In this document: one piece after another, positions 33,696 to 44,883 of the stretch
Layout: each line of letters begins with the position of its first letter
Position numbering within the stretch: position 1 is the first letter of the stretch
Source of the DNA: Alicycliphilus denitrificans_A
GTDB taxonomy: Bacteria; Pseudomonadota; Gammaproteobacteria; Burkholderiales; Burkholderiaceae_C
Reading direction: 5' to 3'
Length of the DNA stretch: 64,000 nucleotides
NCBI RefSeq assembly: GCF_044792555.1
Contig: NZ_CP126238.1
Coordinates: 3,162,001-3,226,000 of the forward strand
Notes under the pieces: model-generated
Database searches by the model: none
Told to the model about the DNA's origin: nothing
Seen by the model: the letters and a program-made list of their open reading frames with translations, nothing else
Program-made: the position numbers and the translations under genes

Positions 33696-33830
33696 TATTT
33701 CCACCACCTTGCGCGGGCGGCGGCCTGTCACAATCGCGCCCTAGCCGTAGCAAAAAAAAGGCAGCAGCGCCAGCCTTGCTTACCCTGTTGTCGATTTAAC
33801 GCTCTCGGTCAATCATGGCGGTCTTGATCG

Positions 33831-33859
33831 CAGGCCCCTACCGGGGCCTGATGATTTTT
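33831..33859 (+). terminator. Terminator-like hairpin upstream of livJ
   Basis: CAGGCCCC / GGGGCCTG 8-bp stem with loop TACC, then ATGATTTTTC. It either ends the lysS-mscS transcript or acts as an attenuator in the livJ leader, 34 bases before the start codon. Confidence 0.6.
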
Positions 33860-33892
33860 CAGACCGCTTTACCCAAAGTTGGAGATCGTTTT

Positions 33893-35011
33893 ATGAACAT
33901 TCCGTTCCGCATGCATTCCGTCGTCGCCGCACTGGGCCTGGCCAGCGCCGCTTTGTTCTCCACCGCGCATGCGCAGATCAAGATCGCCATGGTCATCCCG
34001 GCCACCGGCCCTGTCACCCAGTACGGTGACATGATCAAGGAAGGTGCCAACACCGCCGTGGAGCAGGCCAATGCCGCAGGCGGCATCAACGGCAAGAAGA
34101 TCGAGCTGGTCACCGTGGACGACGCCTGCGAGCCCAAGCAGGGCCCCGTCGCCGCCAACCGCGTGATCAACGACAAGATCCACTATGTGGTCGGTCCCGT
34201 GTGCTCGGGCGCAGCGATTGCCGCAGCCCCGATCTACAACAACGAGGGTGTGGTTGTCGTGACCCCCTCAGCCACCTCGCCCGCGCTGACCGAGGGCAAG
34301 AACTTCCACTTCATCTTCCGCACCATCGGCCGCGACGACCAGCAGGGCCCGGCCGCCGCCAAGTTCATCGCCGAGAAGATCAAGCCCAAGAAGGTCGCCA
34401 TCCTGCACGACAAGCAGTCCTACGGCCAGGGCATTGCCGCCTCGGTGCGCGACGACCTGAAGAAGGCCGGGGTCAACGTGGCGCTGTTCGAGGGCATCAA
34501 CGCCGGCGACAGCGACTACTCCGCCGTCATCACCAAGCTCAAGAGCGCGGGCGTCGATTTCGTCTACTACGGCGGCTACCACCCCGAGATGGGCCTGCTG
34601 CTGCGCCAGGCCGGCGAGCAGGGCCTGAAGGTCAAGATGATGGGCCCCGAGGGCGTGGGCAACCCCGAGGTCAACGCCATCGCCGGCCCCGCCGTCGAAG
34701 GCATGCTGCTGACCCTGCCCGCCGACTTCTCGGCCAACCCCAAGAACGCCGCCATCGTGAAGGCCTTCAAGGACAAAAAACGCGACGCCAGCGGTGCCTT
34801 CCAGATGACCGCCTACGCCGCCGCGCAGGTCATCATCGACAGCATCAAGGCCGTGGGCGACAACCCCGCCAAGGTGGCCGATCACATGCACAAGACCACC
34901 TTCGAGACGCCCCTGGGCGCCATCGGCTGGAACAAGAGCGGTGACCTGAAGTCCTTCGACTTCCAGATCTTCGAGTGGCACAAGGACGGCAGCAAATCCG
35001 TCGCCAAGTAA
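33893..35011 (+). CDS. livJ: Branched-chain amino-acid ABC transporter, substrate-binding protein
   Basis: 372 residues. Signal peptide SVVAALGLASAALFSTAHA followed by the mature start QIKIAMVIPATGPVTQYGD, the LivJ/LivK-type two-lobe periplasmic binding protein. GGINGKKIELVTVDDACEP and YSAVITKLKSAGVDFVYYGG are family segments. GGAG lies 8 bases before ATG 33893; the frame upstream is not used. Delivers Leu/Ile/Val (possibly other substrates) to LivHMGF encoded just downstream. A terminator-like hairpin in the gap to livH explains how the binding protein can be made in excess. Confidence 0.95.
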   Translation: MNIPFRMHSVVAALGLASAALFSTAHAQIKIAMVIPATGPVTQYGDMIKEGANTAVEQANAAGGINGKKIELVTVDDACEPKQGPVAANRVINDKIHYVVGPVCSGAAIAAAPIYNNEGVVVVTPSATSPALTEGKNFHFIFRTIGRDDQQGPAAAKFIAEKIKPKKVAILHDKQSYGQGIAASVRDDLKKAGVNVALFEGINAGDSDYSAVITKLKSAGVDFVYYGGYHPEMGLLLRQAGEQGLKVKMMGPEGVGNPEVNAIAGPAVEGMLLTLPADFSANPKNAAIVKAFKDKKRDASGAFQMTAYAAAQVIIDSIKAVGDNPAKVADHMHKTTFETPLGAIGWNKSGDLKSFDFQIFEWHKDGSKSVAK

Positions 35012-35050
35012 GTCCGTAGCGACTCCCCCCGACGCCCTTTCCCCATCAGG

Positions 35051-35072
35051 AACCCGGGCGATCGGGGTTTTT
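35051..35072 (+). terminator. Partial terminator between livJ and livH
   Basis: AACCC / GGGTT arms around GGGCGATCG, ending in TTTTT. A read-through hairpin in this place is common between a binding-protein gene and its membrane components. Confidence 0.65.
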
Positions 35073-35176
35073 GCCGTTTGCCCTAGTGGCTGTGAAAATC
35101 GCCGGCATCCATCGTCGGATGGACTCGCCTGAACGGCACCCCTTTTTGTTCCCATCTCTTTATCGAGAGGCCCAGG

Positions 35177-36102
35177 ATGTCTGAATTCCTGCCGCAGCTG
35201 ATACAGCAGCTCTTCAACGGCCTGTCGCTCGGAGCGATCTACGCGCTGATTGCCATCGGCTACACCATGGTGTACGGCATCATCGGCATGATCAACTTCG
35301 CGCACGGCGAGATTTACATGATCGGCGCCTATGCCGGCCTGGTCACCCTGGCTGCTATAGGCACGCAAAGCGGCCTGCCGGTGGCCGTCCTCATTGCCCT
35401 CATGCTGCTGGTGGCCGTGCTGGTCACGGGCACCTACGGCTTCGTGGTCGAGCAGGTGGCCTACAAGCCGCTGCGTAGCGGCCCGCGCCTGGTGGCACTG
35501 ATCTCGGCCATCGGCATGTCCATCTTCCTGCAGAACTGGGTGGCCCTGGGCCAGGGCGCGCGCGATATGGCCGTGCCCGCACTGTTGCCCGGCGCGCTGC
35601 GCTTTGGTGATGAAGGCGGCTTTGAAATCTTCGTGCCCTACACCCGCGTGCTGATCATCGTCGTCACCGTGGTGCTGATGATCGCCCTCACGCTCTACAT
35701 CAAGCATTCGCGCATGGGCCGCGCCAGCCGTGCCTGCTCGCAGGACATGCACATGGCTGGCCTGCTGGGCATCGACGTGAACCGCGTGATCTCCTTCACC
35801 TTCATCCTGGGCGCGGTGCTGGCGGCCGTAGGTGGGGTGCTGATTGCGCTGGCCGTGGGCAAGCTCAATCCCTTCATCGGCTTCATCGTCGGCGTGAAGG
35901 CCTTCACGGCGGCCGTGCTCGGCGGTATTGGCTCCATTCCCGGCGCCATGCTGGGCGGTGTGCTGCTGGGCGTGGCGGAAACCTTCGCCGCCGCCTATAT
36001 CTCGTCGGAATACAAGGACATCGTGGCCTTCGGCCTGCTGGTGCTGATCCTGCTGTTCCGCCCCACGGGCCTGCTCGGCAAACCTGAAGTGGAGAAAGTC
36101 TG

Positions 36103-36103
<1 letters not shown>
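35177..36103 (+). CDS. livH: Branched-chain amino-acid ABC transporter permease LivH
   Basis: 308 residues, about eight membrane helices. Start FLPQLIQQLFNGLSLGAIYA and GYTMVYGIIGMINFAHGEIY are the LivH signature; the EAA-like loop is in the DVNRVISFTFILGAVLAAVG region. Inner membrane half-channel partner of LivM. Its stop is immediately next to the livM start. Confidence 0.96.
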
Positions 36104-38134
<2,031 letters not shown>

Positions 38135-38138
<4 letters not shown>

Positions 38139-38848
38139 TGCAAGCCATGCTGGAACTCAAGGGCATCAGCACCCACTACGGCGCCATCTGCGCCGTCAAC
38201 GACGTCAGCCTGCATGTCAACCAGGGCGAGATCGTCTCGCTCATCGGCTCCAACGGCGCGGGCAAGACCTCGCTGCTCATGACGCTGTGCGGCAATCCGC
38301 GCGCCAGCAGCGGCCAGGTGCTGTTCGAGGGCGAAGACATCACCAACGCCCCCTCGCACCTCATCATGCGCAAGGGCATTGCGATATCGCCCGAGGGGCG
38401 GCGCATCTTCCCGGCGCTCACGGTGGTCGAGAACCTGCAGATGGGCGGGTTCTTCCAGTCCAAGGACGCCATTGCCGAGGGCATGGAATACGCCTTCAAG
38501 CTGTTTCCGCGCCTGAAGGACCGCGCCAACCAGCGCGCCGGCACCATGAGCGGCGGCGAGCAGCAGATGCTGGCCATAGGCCGCGCGCTGATGAGCAAGC
38601 CGCGCCTCTTGCTGCTCGACGAGCCCACGCTGGGCCTGGCGCCGCTGATCATTGCGCAGATCTTCGAGATCATCCAGGCCATCCGCGCGCAGGGCGTGAC
38701 GGTGTTCCTGGTGGAGCAGAACGCCAACCGGGCGCTCTCGATTGCCGACCGGGGTTATGTGCTGGAGACGGGCCGCCTGGTGCTCGAGGACACGGGAGCC
38801 AACCTGCTCATCAACCCCGACGTGCGCAAGGCCTATCTGGGGCATTGA
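38135..38848 (+). CDS. livF: Branched-chain amino-acid ABC transporter ATPase LivF
   Basis: 237 residues from ATG 38135; the next ATG, 38138, is better spaced from GGAG and may be used. Walker A GSNGAGKTS, signature MSGGEQQMLAIGRALM, Walker B LLLLDEPTLGLAPLI, and the LivF-type end NLLINPDVRKAYLGH. Last gene of the operon; a strong bidirectional terminator follows. Confidence 0.96.
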
Positions 38849-38868
38849 CTCCGCTTCGCACCCGTAAA

Positions 38869-38899
38869 AAAGGGGAGCGTGCCAAGCACGCTCCCCTTT
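38869..38899. terminator. Bidirectional terminator between livF and the DUF2249 gene
   Basis: AAAGGGGAGCGTG / CACGCTCCCCTTT, a 13-bp perfect stem with loop CCAAG. A-rich on the left and TGTGTTT on the right, so it can stop transcripts from both sides. Confidence 0.88.
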
Positions 38900-38939
38900 G
38901 TGTTTCAGCGGGCCGCAAGCCCGCGGCATGGGCCATGCC

Positions 38940-39230
38940 TCAACCGCAGCAGGCACCACCCGAGCAGCAGGAGTCTTCGGCCGCTTCCTTGGACGCGGCC
39001 TGCTTGCCGATCTGCACGCGCCACAGATCCGGGCCCTGTTGCAGGTAGGTCCAGGCCACTTGGCCCGGCGTGCGGCCCTCCAGCTGCATGTGCAGCGGCA
39101 CGGGGTTGTGGTCGTTCACGATCACGAAGGCCTCGCCCGGCTGCAGGGCGTCGAAATGGCCAAAGATCTGCGCGTGGCGTTGATAGGGGGGAATCGTGCG
39201 CACGTCGATTTCGGCAATGGTGGAGCTCAT
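38940..39230 (-). CDS. DUF2249 protein with cysteine-rich tail
   Basis: 96 residues, cytosolic. DUF2249 core: IDVRTIPPYQRHAQIFGHFD, LQPGEAFVIVNDHNPVPLHM, LEGRTPGQVAWTYLQQGPDL. The protein ends CCSGGACCG, four cysteines that suggest metal or heme/NO-related chemistry. DUF2249 genes often sit with nitric-oxide or denitrification genes, and here it follows nnrS by 49 bases on the same strand. Precise role unknown. Confidence 0.8.
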   Translation of the reverse strand: MSSTIAEIDVRTIPPYQRHAQIFGHFDALQPGEAFVIVNDHNPVPLHMQLEGRTPGQVAWTYLQQGPDLWRVQIGKQAASKEAAEDSCCSGGACCG

Positions 39231-39279
39231 GGTTCAACCTTTCAGGTAAAGAGAGAGTCGGAGAGGAAAGAAAAACGGC

Positions 39280-40476
39280 TCAACCATCCTTGCCGTCGAG
39301 GCGGGTTTGCGTGAGCCAGGGGGTGTATATCACCAGATAAATCGCGAAGGCCACGGCCCACAGGCAGGCCGCCGCCTCCACCGCATAGGCATACCAGGCC
39401 GGCTGTAGCGCGGGCACCAGCACGCGCGCCACGGCGGCCAGCAGCACCAGGGCATAGGCCGCCACCTCGGCGCGCGAGGCCAGCAGCGGCCGCCCAGTGT
39501 GTCCGCGTGCCGTACGCGTCACCATGCCAATGATCAGCCCGCCAATCACGCCCACGGCAAAGGCATGCACGGCCAGCGACACGCCCACCAACCCCCACTG
39601 CGCCAACGCCAGCAGTGCAAAGCCGATCGGCAGCCAGGCGTAGGAGGCATGCAAGACCCACAGAATCGGGCGCTTGAGCGTCACCAGCGGATGCCATTTC
39701 CACAGGCGCAGGGCATGAAAGACGGCCGCCAGGGCGCTGAGCAGGCCCACCAGCGGCGCAGGCGCGCCCAGCACCCACAGCGCCAGCGTGGCCGCGGTCA
39801 CGGCCAGCAACGCCAGTTCAAACCTGCGCGGCACATTGATCACCAGGCCCGGCGTGACGTTCTTGGTGAACATGGGCACCACGCGTCCCGTCATCACGCA
39901 CACCACCATGATGATCAGCGCCAGCTGTGCATACAGCGCCGCCACGGCGGGCACGGCAATGGCGCCCAGCACCGAGAGATGGAACGCCAGGTTGGCGAGC
40001 GTCATCAGCACCAGAAGCGAAACCAGGGGGATGTTGCGCTTGTTGCCGGCCTTGATGAGCACGCGCAGCAGCACCAGGGCCACGGCGGGCAGCAGCGCCA
40101 TGTCCAGCCCCATGAACACCGGGTAGGGAGCCCCCAGCGCCGCGATGCGTGCGGCCAGCCACAGCAGGGCCAGCGTGCCCAGGAGCGGCCCGCGCGCGGT
40201 CTCCAGGCCCGTCCAGGCCTTCACGGCTGTGAGCAAGAAGCCCGCCACCACGCCGGCCGCGAAGCCGAACAGCATCTCGTGCCCATGCCACAGCAGGGGC
40301 GAGATTTCCAGCTTCAGCTGGAAGTAGCCGAGGAACACCGCCGCCCACACCGGCACCGACAAACAGGCCAGCAGCGCCGCGCCCAGGTAAAACGGCCGGA
40401 AGCCCAGGCGCAGCACGGGCCAGCCCTGCAGGACGACGGGCGGCTGCGACTTGTCGGAGATTTGGTGGAGTTGCAT
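39280..40476 (-). CDS. nnrS: NnrS family heme/copper membrane protein
   Basis: 398 residues, about twelve membrane helices. Opens with the NnrS pattern LRLGFRPFYLGAALLACLSV, and has conserved histidines in ISPLLWHGHEMLFGFAAGVV and in HAFAVGVIGGLIIGMVTRTA; MTGRVVPMFTKN is also typical. NnrS proteins protect against nitrosative stress and are induced in denitrifiers. Start ATG 40476 rather than the GTG one codon upstream. No FNR/NNR-type palindrome is evident upstream. Confidence 0.92.
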   Translation of the reverse strand: MQLHQISDKSQPPVVLQGWPVLRLGFRPFYLGAALLACLSVPVWAAVFLGYFQLKLEISPLLWHGHEMLFGFAAGVVAGFLLTAVKAWTGLETARGPLLGTLALLWLAARIAALGAPYPVFMGLDMALLPAVALVLLRVLIKAGNKRNIPLVSLLVLMTLANLAFHLSVLGAIAVPAVAALYAQLALIIMVVCVMTGRVVPMFTKNVTPGLVINVPRRFELALLAVTAATLALWVLGAPAPLVGLLSALAAVFHALRLWKWHPLVTLKRPILWVLHASYAWLPIGFALLALAQWGLVGVSLAVHAFAVGVIGGLIIGMVTRTARGHTGRPLLASRAEVAAYALVLLAAVARVLVPALQPAWYAYAVEAAACLWAVAFAIYLVIYTPWLTQTRLDGKDG

Positions 40477-40606
40477 CACGAAACTTTAAGAAGCGGCAAA
40501 AGGCCCGGAACGGGAACCGCCTATAAGTTTCATTTTACATGACTCTTTATAAAACCGGAACCCAGGGCAGGCAAGACAGGATGGATGGATGGTCCCAGCC
40601 CGCCGC

Positions 40607-41659
40607 TCAATCCCCGAAGCACACGCCGATGTCGCGCGCCATGGCGATCAGCTCATCGTCGGGCGCCACCGTGCGCTGGGTATTCGCCACCTGGGCGATT
40701 TCCACGCTGCCGATGCGCCCCTGGCGCAGGGTCACCATGCGGTCCAGGCGTCCTTCGATGACCAGCTGCGCCGCATGGTGGCCAAAGCGCGTGGCCAGCA
40801 CGCGGTCGAACGGCGTCGGGTCGCCGCCGCGCTGCACATGGCCCAGCACCGTGGCGCGCACCTCGCTTTTCAGGTGCGGCTGCAGCTGCTGGCGCAGCAC
40901 ATGGGCCACGCCGCCCAGGCGCACCGGGTCGGGGCTGCCGGCGACGCGCTCGCGCACGGTGAGGCTGGCGCCGCGTGCCTTGGCGCCCTCGCCCATGCAG
41001 ATGATGGTGTAGCGTTGACGCTGCTCGCGCTCGCGGCAGCGGCGCGCGATGGCCTCCAGGTCATAGTCGATCTCAGGCAGCAGGATGATGTCGGCCGCGC
41101 CGGCGATGCCCGCCTCCAGCGCCAGCCAGCCCGCGTGGCGGCCCATGGTCTCGACGATCATCACGCGGTGGTGGCTGTTGCCCGTGCTCTCGATGCGGTG
41201 CAGCGCCTCGGTCACCGTAGCCACCGCCGTATCGAAGCCGAAGCTGCGCTCGCACAGCGCAATGTCGTTGTCTATGGTCTTGGGCACGCCCACGCAGGCC
41301 AGGCCAATCTGGCGCAGGCCATGGGCCAGGCTCATGGTGCCATCGCCGCCGATGGCGACCACCACATCCAGGCCCAGGGCCTGCACATTGCGCCCGACCT
41401 GCGCCAGGGTGGCCTCGTCGCGCAAGGGGTTGGCGCTGTTGCTCGTGCCCAGGATGGTGCCGCCCATGTGCAGGATGCCCGAGACCTGGTCCCAGGCCAG
41501 CGGCTGCGTGCGCGGCGCATCGCCCATCAGGCCCTCGAAGCCGTCGGCAATGCCCAGCACCTCGCAGTGGCCATGGTGGATCAGCGATTTGGTGACGGCA
41601 CGGATCACCGCATTCAGGCCCGGGCAATCGCCGCCGCCGGTCAAGACTCCTACGCGCAT
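40607..41659 (-). CDS. pfkA: 6-phosphofructokinase (group III-like)
   Basis: 350 residues. Phosphorylates fructose 6-phosphate. MRVGVLTGGGDCPGLNAVIR and GGDGTMSLA hold the nucleotide site; PKTIDND holds the catalytic Asp; MGRHAGWLAL and LGHVQRGGDPTPFDR follow. The donor is ambiguous: Gly at 107 (GGDG) is ATP-type while Lys at 127 (PKTIDND) is pyrophosphate-type, the mixed pattern of group III enzymes. ATG 41659 has GGAGGAG 5 bases away from its coding start; the GTG two codons earlier is too close. Confidence 0.9.
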   Translation of the reverse strand: MRVGVLTGGGDCPGLNAVIRAVTKSLIHHGHCEVLGIADGFEGLMGDAPRTQPLAWDQVSGILHMGGTILGTSNSANPLRDEATLAQVGRNVQALGLDVVVAIGGDGTMSLAHGLRQIGLACVGVPKTIDNDIALCERSFGFDTAVATVTEALHRIESTGNSHHRVMIVETMGRHAGWLALEAGIAGAADIILLPEIDYDLEAIARRCREREQRQRYTIICMGEGAKARGASLTVRERVAGSPDPVRLGGVAHVLRQQLQPHLKSEVRATVLGHVQRGGDPTPFDRVLATRFGHHAAQLVIEGRLDRMVTLRQGRIGSVEIAQVANTQRTVAPDDELIAMARDIGVCFGD

Positions 41660-41676
41660 GCTCACTCCTCCGTCAT

Positions 41677-42759
41677 TTATGGCAGCAGGTCCAGCGCGTG
41701 CATGTAGGCCGGCTGCACCATCAGGTCGTCCCAGGGCTGGGGCAGAGTCTCGGGCAGCAGCGCCAGGCGGCGCGCCTCGCTGGCGGGGTTGGCCTGCCAG
41801 CGGCCCGCGGCCTGGGCTGCGGCCAGTCCGTCCATGAGTTCATCCACGGCACTGCCATCGCCCAGGCTCTGGTTGCACAGCAGCACCAGGTCGCAGCCGG
41901 CATTCAGCGCGGCCACGCCGGCGTCGGTGTAGCTGACGACCCGGCCATCAATGCGCCGCGCGCCTTCCATGCTCAGGTCGTCGCTGAAGATGGCGCCGTC
42001 AAAGCGCAGCCGGCCGCGCAGGATGTCCTGCAGCCATTTGGCCGAGAAGCCCGCCGGGCGGCCGTCCACCTTGGGGTAGATGACATGCGCCGGCATGACG
42101 CTGGTGAGCACCGTGGACAGCCAGGGGTACGGCGCCGCGTCGTCGGCCAGGATGGCCTTGAGGCTGCGCCGGTCCACCGGGATCTCGGTGTGCGAGTCGG
42201 CCTTGACGAAGCCGTGGCCCGGGAAATGCTTGCCGCAGTTGGCCATGCCCGCCTGCAGCAGGCCCTGCATCAGCGCGCGCGCCAGCATGGCGACCACGCG
42301 CGAGTCGCGGGCGAAGGCGCGGTCGCCGATCACGCTGCTGGCACCGTAGTCCAGGTCGAGCACCGGGGTGAACGAGAAATCCACGCCGCAGGCGCGCAGT
42401 TCGCTGCCCAGCACATAGCCCGCCGCCGTGGCCGCGTCCATGGCGCGCAGCGCGCCGCTGCCTTGGCCCGCCTTGCCGTCGTTCATCCAGAGTTCGCCCA
42501 GGGCGCGCATGGGCGGGATGTGGGTGAAGCCGTCGGTCTTGAAGCGCTGCACGCGCCCGCCCTCATGGTCCACGCAGATCAGCAGGTCATGGCGCACGGC
42601 CTTGATGGCGGCCGTCAGCTGCAGCAGCTGGGCCCGGTCCTGCCAGTTGCGCGCGAACAGGATGATGCCGCCCACCAGCGGATGGGCCAGGCGGCGGCGG
42701 TCCACGTCAGTCAGCTCTTTGCCGGCGACGTCGATGATGAGGGGAGCGTGTTCTGTCAT
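41677..42759 (-). CDS. nagZ: Beta-N-acetylglucosaminidase NagZ
   Basis: 360 residues, glycoside hydrolase family 3. Removes GlcNAc from muropeptides in the cytosol during cell-wall recycling. ICVDHEGGRVQRF, CGKHFPGHG, the mobile loop GFVKADSHTEIPVD and nucleophile Asp in IFSDDLSMEGA are intact. Ends 17 bases before the pfkA start. Its start codon lies just beside copy 6 of the 57-bp element. Confidence 0.96.
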   Translation of the reverse strand: MTEHAPLIIDVAGKELTDVDRRRLAHPLVGGIILFARNWQDRAQLLQLTAAIKAVRHDLLICVDHEGGRVQRFKTDGFTHIPPMRALGELWMNDGKAGQGSGALRAMDAATAAGYVLGSELRACGVDFSFTPVLDLDYGASSVIGDRAFARDSRVVAMLARALMQGLLQAGMANCGKHFPGHGFVKADSHTEIPVDRRSLKAILADDAAPYPWLSTVLTSVMPAHVIYPKVDGRPAGFSAKWLQDILRGRLRFDGAIFSDDLSMEGARRIDGRVVSYTDAGVAALNAGCDLVLLCNQSLGDGSAVDELMDGLAAAQAAGRWQANPASEARRLALLPETLPQPWDDLMVQPAYMHALDLLP

Positions 42760-42768
42760 GCGTTTTTT

Positions 42769-42825
42769 GCTTTCTTTTTAATAGCTTAAAGCGCTTTATG
42801 AATAAGCGCTGGAGCCGCTTTTTAC
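42769..42825 (+). repeat. 57-bp dispersed element, copy 6 (nagZ-acpS gap)
   Basis: GCTTTC-N6-ATAGCTT-N2-AGCGCTT-N7-AAGCGCT-N9-TTTTAC; perfect 7-bp arms. It fills almost the whole gap and will be transcribed from its complementary strand. Confidence 0.82.
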
Positions 42826-42826
42826 T

Positions 42827-43219
42827 TCAATCCTTCTCGACCACGCAAAAGCTCGCGGCGTAGTCGCTCTCGTCCGTCACGCTCAGGTGGCAGCGCAGGC
42901 CGCGCGCCTCGAACCAGTCCTTGAGGGCGCCATGCAGCACGATCTGCGGCTGGCCGCTGGGCAGCTTGGCCACCTCGCAGCGGCGCCAGGTCATGGGCAT
43001 GGTCATGCCCAGCCCTATCGCCTTGCTGAAGGCTTCCTTGGCGGAAAAGCGTGTCGCCAGATAGCGCAGGCCGCGCTCGGGCCAGCGCGCCGAGCGGGCG
43101 CGCCAGGTGGCGAGCTCGCCGTCGGCCAGCACTTTTTCGGCAAAGCGCTCGCCGTGGCGCTCCAGGCTGGCGCGGATGCGGCGCACGTCGCAGATGTCGG
43201 TGCCTATGCCGTAGATCAT
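42827..43219 (-). CDS. acpS: Holo-[acyl-carrier-protein] synthase
   Basis: 130 residues. Transfers 4'-phosphopantetheine from CoA to ACP (acpP is encoded near 55 kb). Magnesium-binding Asp in IYGIGTDICDVRRI and the Glu of RFSAKEAFSKAIG are present. ATG 43219 gives the family start MIYGIGTD. Confidence 0.95.
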   Translation of the reverse strand: MIYGIGTDICDVRRIRASLERHGERFAEKVLADGELATWRARSARWPERGLRYLATRFSAKEAFSKAIGLGMTMPMTWRRCEVAKLPSGQPQIVLHGALKDWFEARGLRCHLSVTDESDYAASFCVVEKD

Positions 43220-43227
43220 GGTTTCAG

Positions 43228-43284
43228 TTGAAATAGAACTCAAACGCTTGCGCAGAAAGCGTTAGAAGCTATGAATTCAGGAGT
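43228..43284 (-). repeat. 57-bp dispersed element, copy 7 (overlaps the end of pdxJ)
   Basis: ACTCCT-N6-ATAGCTT-N2-AACGCTT-N7-AAGCGTT-N9-TTTCAA on the minus strand. Its first bases, CTCCTGA, contribute the last Ser codon and stop of pdxJ. Confidence 0.8.
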
Positions 43285-44044
43285 CGCGTTCGGCCATGCC
43301 CTGGTCTACGCAGCGCTGGTAGGCACGCACCGTGTCGCCATAGCCCAGTTCCAGCGCGTCGGCGATCAGGGCGTGACCAATCGACACCTCCAGCACGCCG
43401 GGAACGCCAGCCAGGAAGTCGGCCAGGTTGTCGCGGTTCAGGTCGTGCCCTGCGTTCACGCCCAGGCCCACGGTCGCGGCGGCCATGGCGGCCAGGCGGT
43501 AACGCGCCAGCTGCGTGGCCTGCTGCGGCGTGCCCCAGGCGGCGGCGTAGGGCTCGGTGTACAGCTCCACCCGGTCGGCGCCCACGGCGCGGGCGGCGGC
43601 CATCTGCTCGGGGATGGGGTCCATGAACAGGCTGACGCGCACGCCCAATGCCCGGCATTCGGCAATCAAGGGGGCCAGCCGTTCGGCATCCTCGGGAAAG
43701 CGCCAGCCATGGTCGCTGGTGAACTGGCCCACGCTGTCGGGCACGAAGGTGGCTTGGTTAGGAAGCACCTGGCGTATGAACTCCATCAGGTTGTGCGTGG
43801 GGTTGCCCTCGATGTTGAACTCGGCCTGCGGCCATTGCTGCAGCAGCGTGGCCAGCTCGTACACGTCCTGCGCGCGGATATGGCGCTCGTCGGGGCGCGG
43901 GTGCACGGTGATGCCCTGTGCGCCGGCCTCCAGGCATAGCTGCGCGGCGCGCGTGACGCTGGGAATGCCCAGATGGCGCGTGTTGCGCACCAGGGCGACC
44001 TTGTTGACGTTGACCGAGAGGGCGGTGCGGGGGTGTGAGGTCAT
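43277..44044 (-). CDS. pdxJ: Pyridoxine 5'-phosphate synthase
   Basis: 255 residues, TIM barrel making pyridoxine 5'-phosphate in DXP-dependent vitamin B6 synthesis. ALSVNVNKVALVRNTRHLG, ITVHPRPDERHI, FVPDSVGQFTSDHG and VNAGHDLNRDNL are family motifs. ATG 44044 overlaps the recO stop (ATGA); the longer upstream frame is a shadow of recO. The stop codon lies in a 57-bp element. Confidence 0.96.
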   Translation of the reverse strand: MTSHPRTALSVNVNKVALVRNTRHLGIPSVTRAAQLCLEAGAQGITVHPRPDERHIRAQDVYELATLLQQWPQAEFNIEGNPTHNLMEFIRQVLPNQATFVPDSVGQFTSDHGWRFPEDAERLAPLIAECRALGVRVSLFMDPIPEQMAAARAVGADRVELYTEPYAAAWGTPQQATQLARYRLAAMAAATVGLGVNAGHDLNRDNLADFLAGVPGVLEVSIGHALIADALELGYGDTVRAYQRCVDQGMAERDS

Positions 44045-44820
44045 AGCGATTGCAGGTCCATCATGAGCTGGCGCGTGCGCAGCAGCGGGCTGCCGCAATG
44101 GTATTGCAGCAGCGCACGCAATTGTGCTTTGAGCTCGGTCGCGGCTGGGGCTCCGGCCACGGCGCGCAGCACCGCCGTGTAGCCCGCCGCCCCGCCCTCG
44201 TCCAGCGCCCGCTGCAGGGCCAGCCATTGGGCGCCGGCGAGGGCCGCGCGCTCGCCATCGGCGGCGGCGCGCAGGCCGCCTTCGGCCACCAGGGCGTAGC
44301 GCGCCTCTGGCGCCAGGGCGCTCAGCGTGGCGGTCTCGGTATCGAGCGCGGGCAGCAGGCCGACCTCGCGCAGCAGCAGCAGCTCGAAGGCGCGCAGCAC
44401 GGGTTCGAGCGCGTCGCCATGCGCGCCGCTGCCGAGCACGCGCACCACGCCGGCGTACAGGTCGAAGAGCTGGGCATGCGTGTCCTCGCGTGCCAGCAGG
44501 CGCATGAGCAGCTCGTTCAGGTACAGGCCCGCCAGCAGCGCATCGCCCCCGGGCAGCACATGGCCGCCGACCCACTCCGCCCCCTTGAGCGTGTGGATCT
44601 CACCTCGCCCCAGCTCGCCGCCCAAGCCCCAGGCCAGGCGCAGCGGCAGCAAAGGCAGCAGCACCGGGCGGAAGTTGGAGGTGGGCTTCTTCGCCCCCTT
44701 GGCGACCAGGGTCACGCGACCGTAGTGGCGCGTGAACACGTCCAGGATCAGGCTGGACTCGCTCCAGTCATAGCCGTGCAGGATGTAGGCGGGCTCGTCG
44801 GCAATGCGGCGCGTGGCCAT
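44041..44820 (-). CDS. recO: DNA repair protein RecO
   Basis: 259 residues. Loads RecA with RecR on SSB-coated DNA in gap repair. N-terminal OB fold (EPAYILHGYDWSESSLILDV, FTRHYGRVTLVAKGAKKP); C-terminal helical domain. No zinc-cysteine set, as in many proteobacterial RecO. Sits in the usual rnc-era-recO-pdxJ-acpS order. Confidence 0.95.
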   Translation of the reverse strand: MATRRIADEPAYILHGYDWSESSLILDVFTRHYGRVTLVAKGAKKPTSNFRPVLLPLLPLRLAWGLGGELGRGEIHTLKGAEWVGGHVLPGGDALLAGLYLNELLMRLLAREDTHAQLFDLYAGVVRVLGSGAHGDALEPVLRAFELLLLREVGLLPALDTETATLSALAPEARYALVAEGGLRAAADGERAALAGAQWLALQRALDEGGAAGYTAVLRAVAGAPAATELKAQLRALLQYHCGSPLLRTRQLMMDLQSL

Positions 44821-44826
44821 GATGCA

Positions 44827-44883
44827 GCTATTCTTTCAATAGCTGTTAGCGCTTTCTGGATAAGCGCTGGAGGCCCATTTCAT
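44827..44883 (+). repeat. 57-bp dispersed element, copy 8 (recO-era gap, overlaps the end of era)
   Basis: GCTATT-N6-ATAGCTG-N2-AGCGCTT-N7-AAGCGCT-N9-TTTCAT. It spans nearly the full gap; its last bases contain the era stop codon. The best preserved copy with perfect arms. Confidence 0.82.

Noticed and set aside
40477..40560. FNR/NNR site upstream of nnrS
   Set aside because: No TTG-N8-CAA type palindrome is recognisable in the short upstream region.
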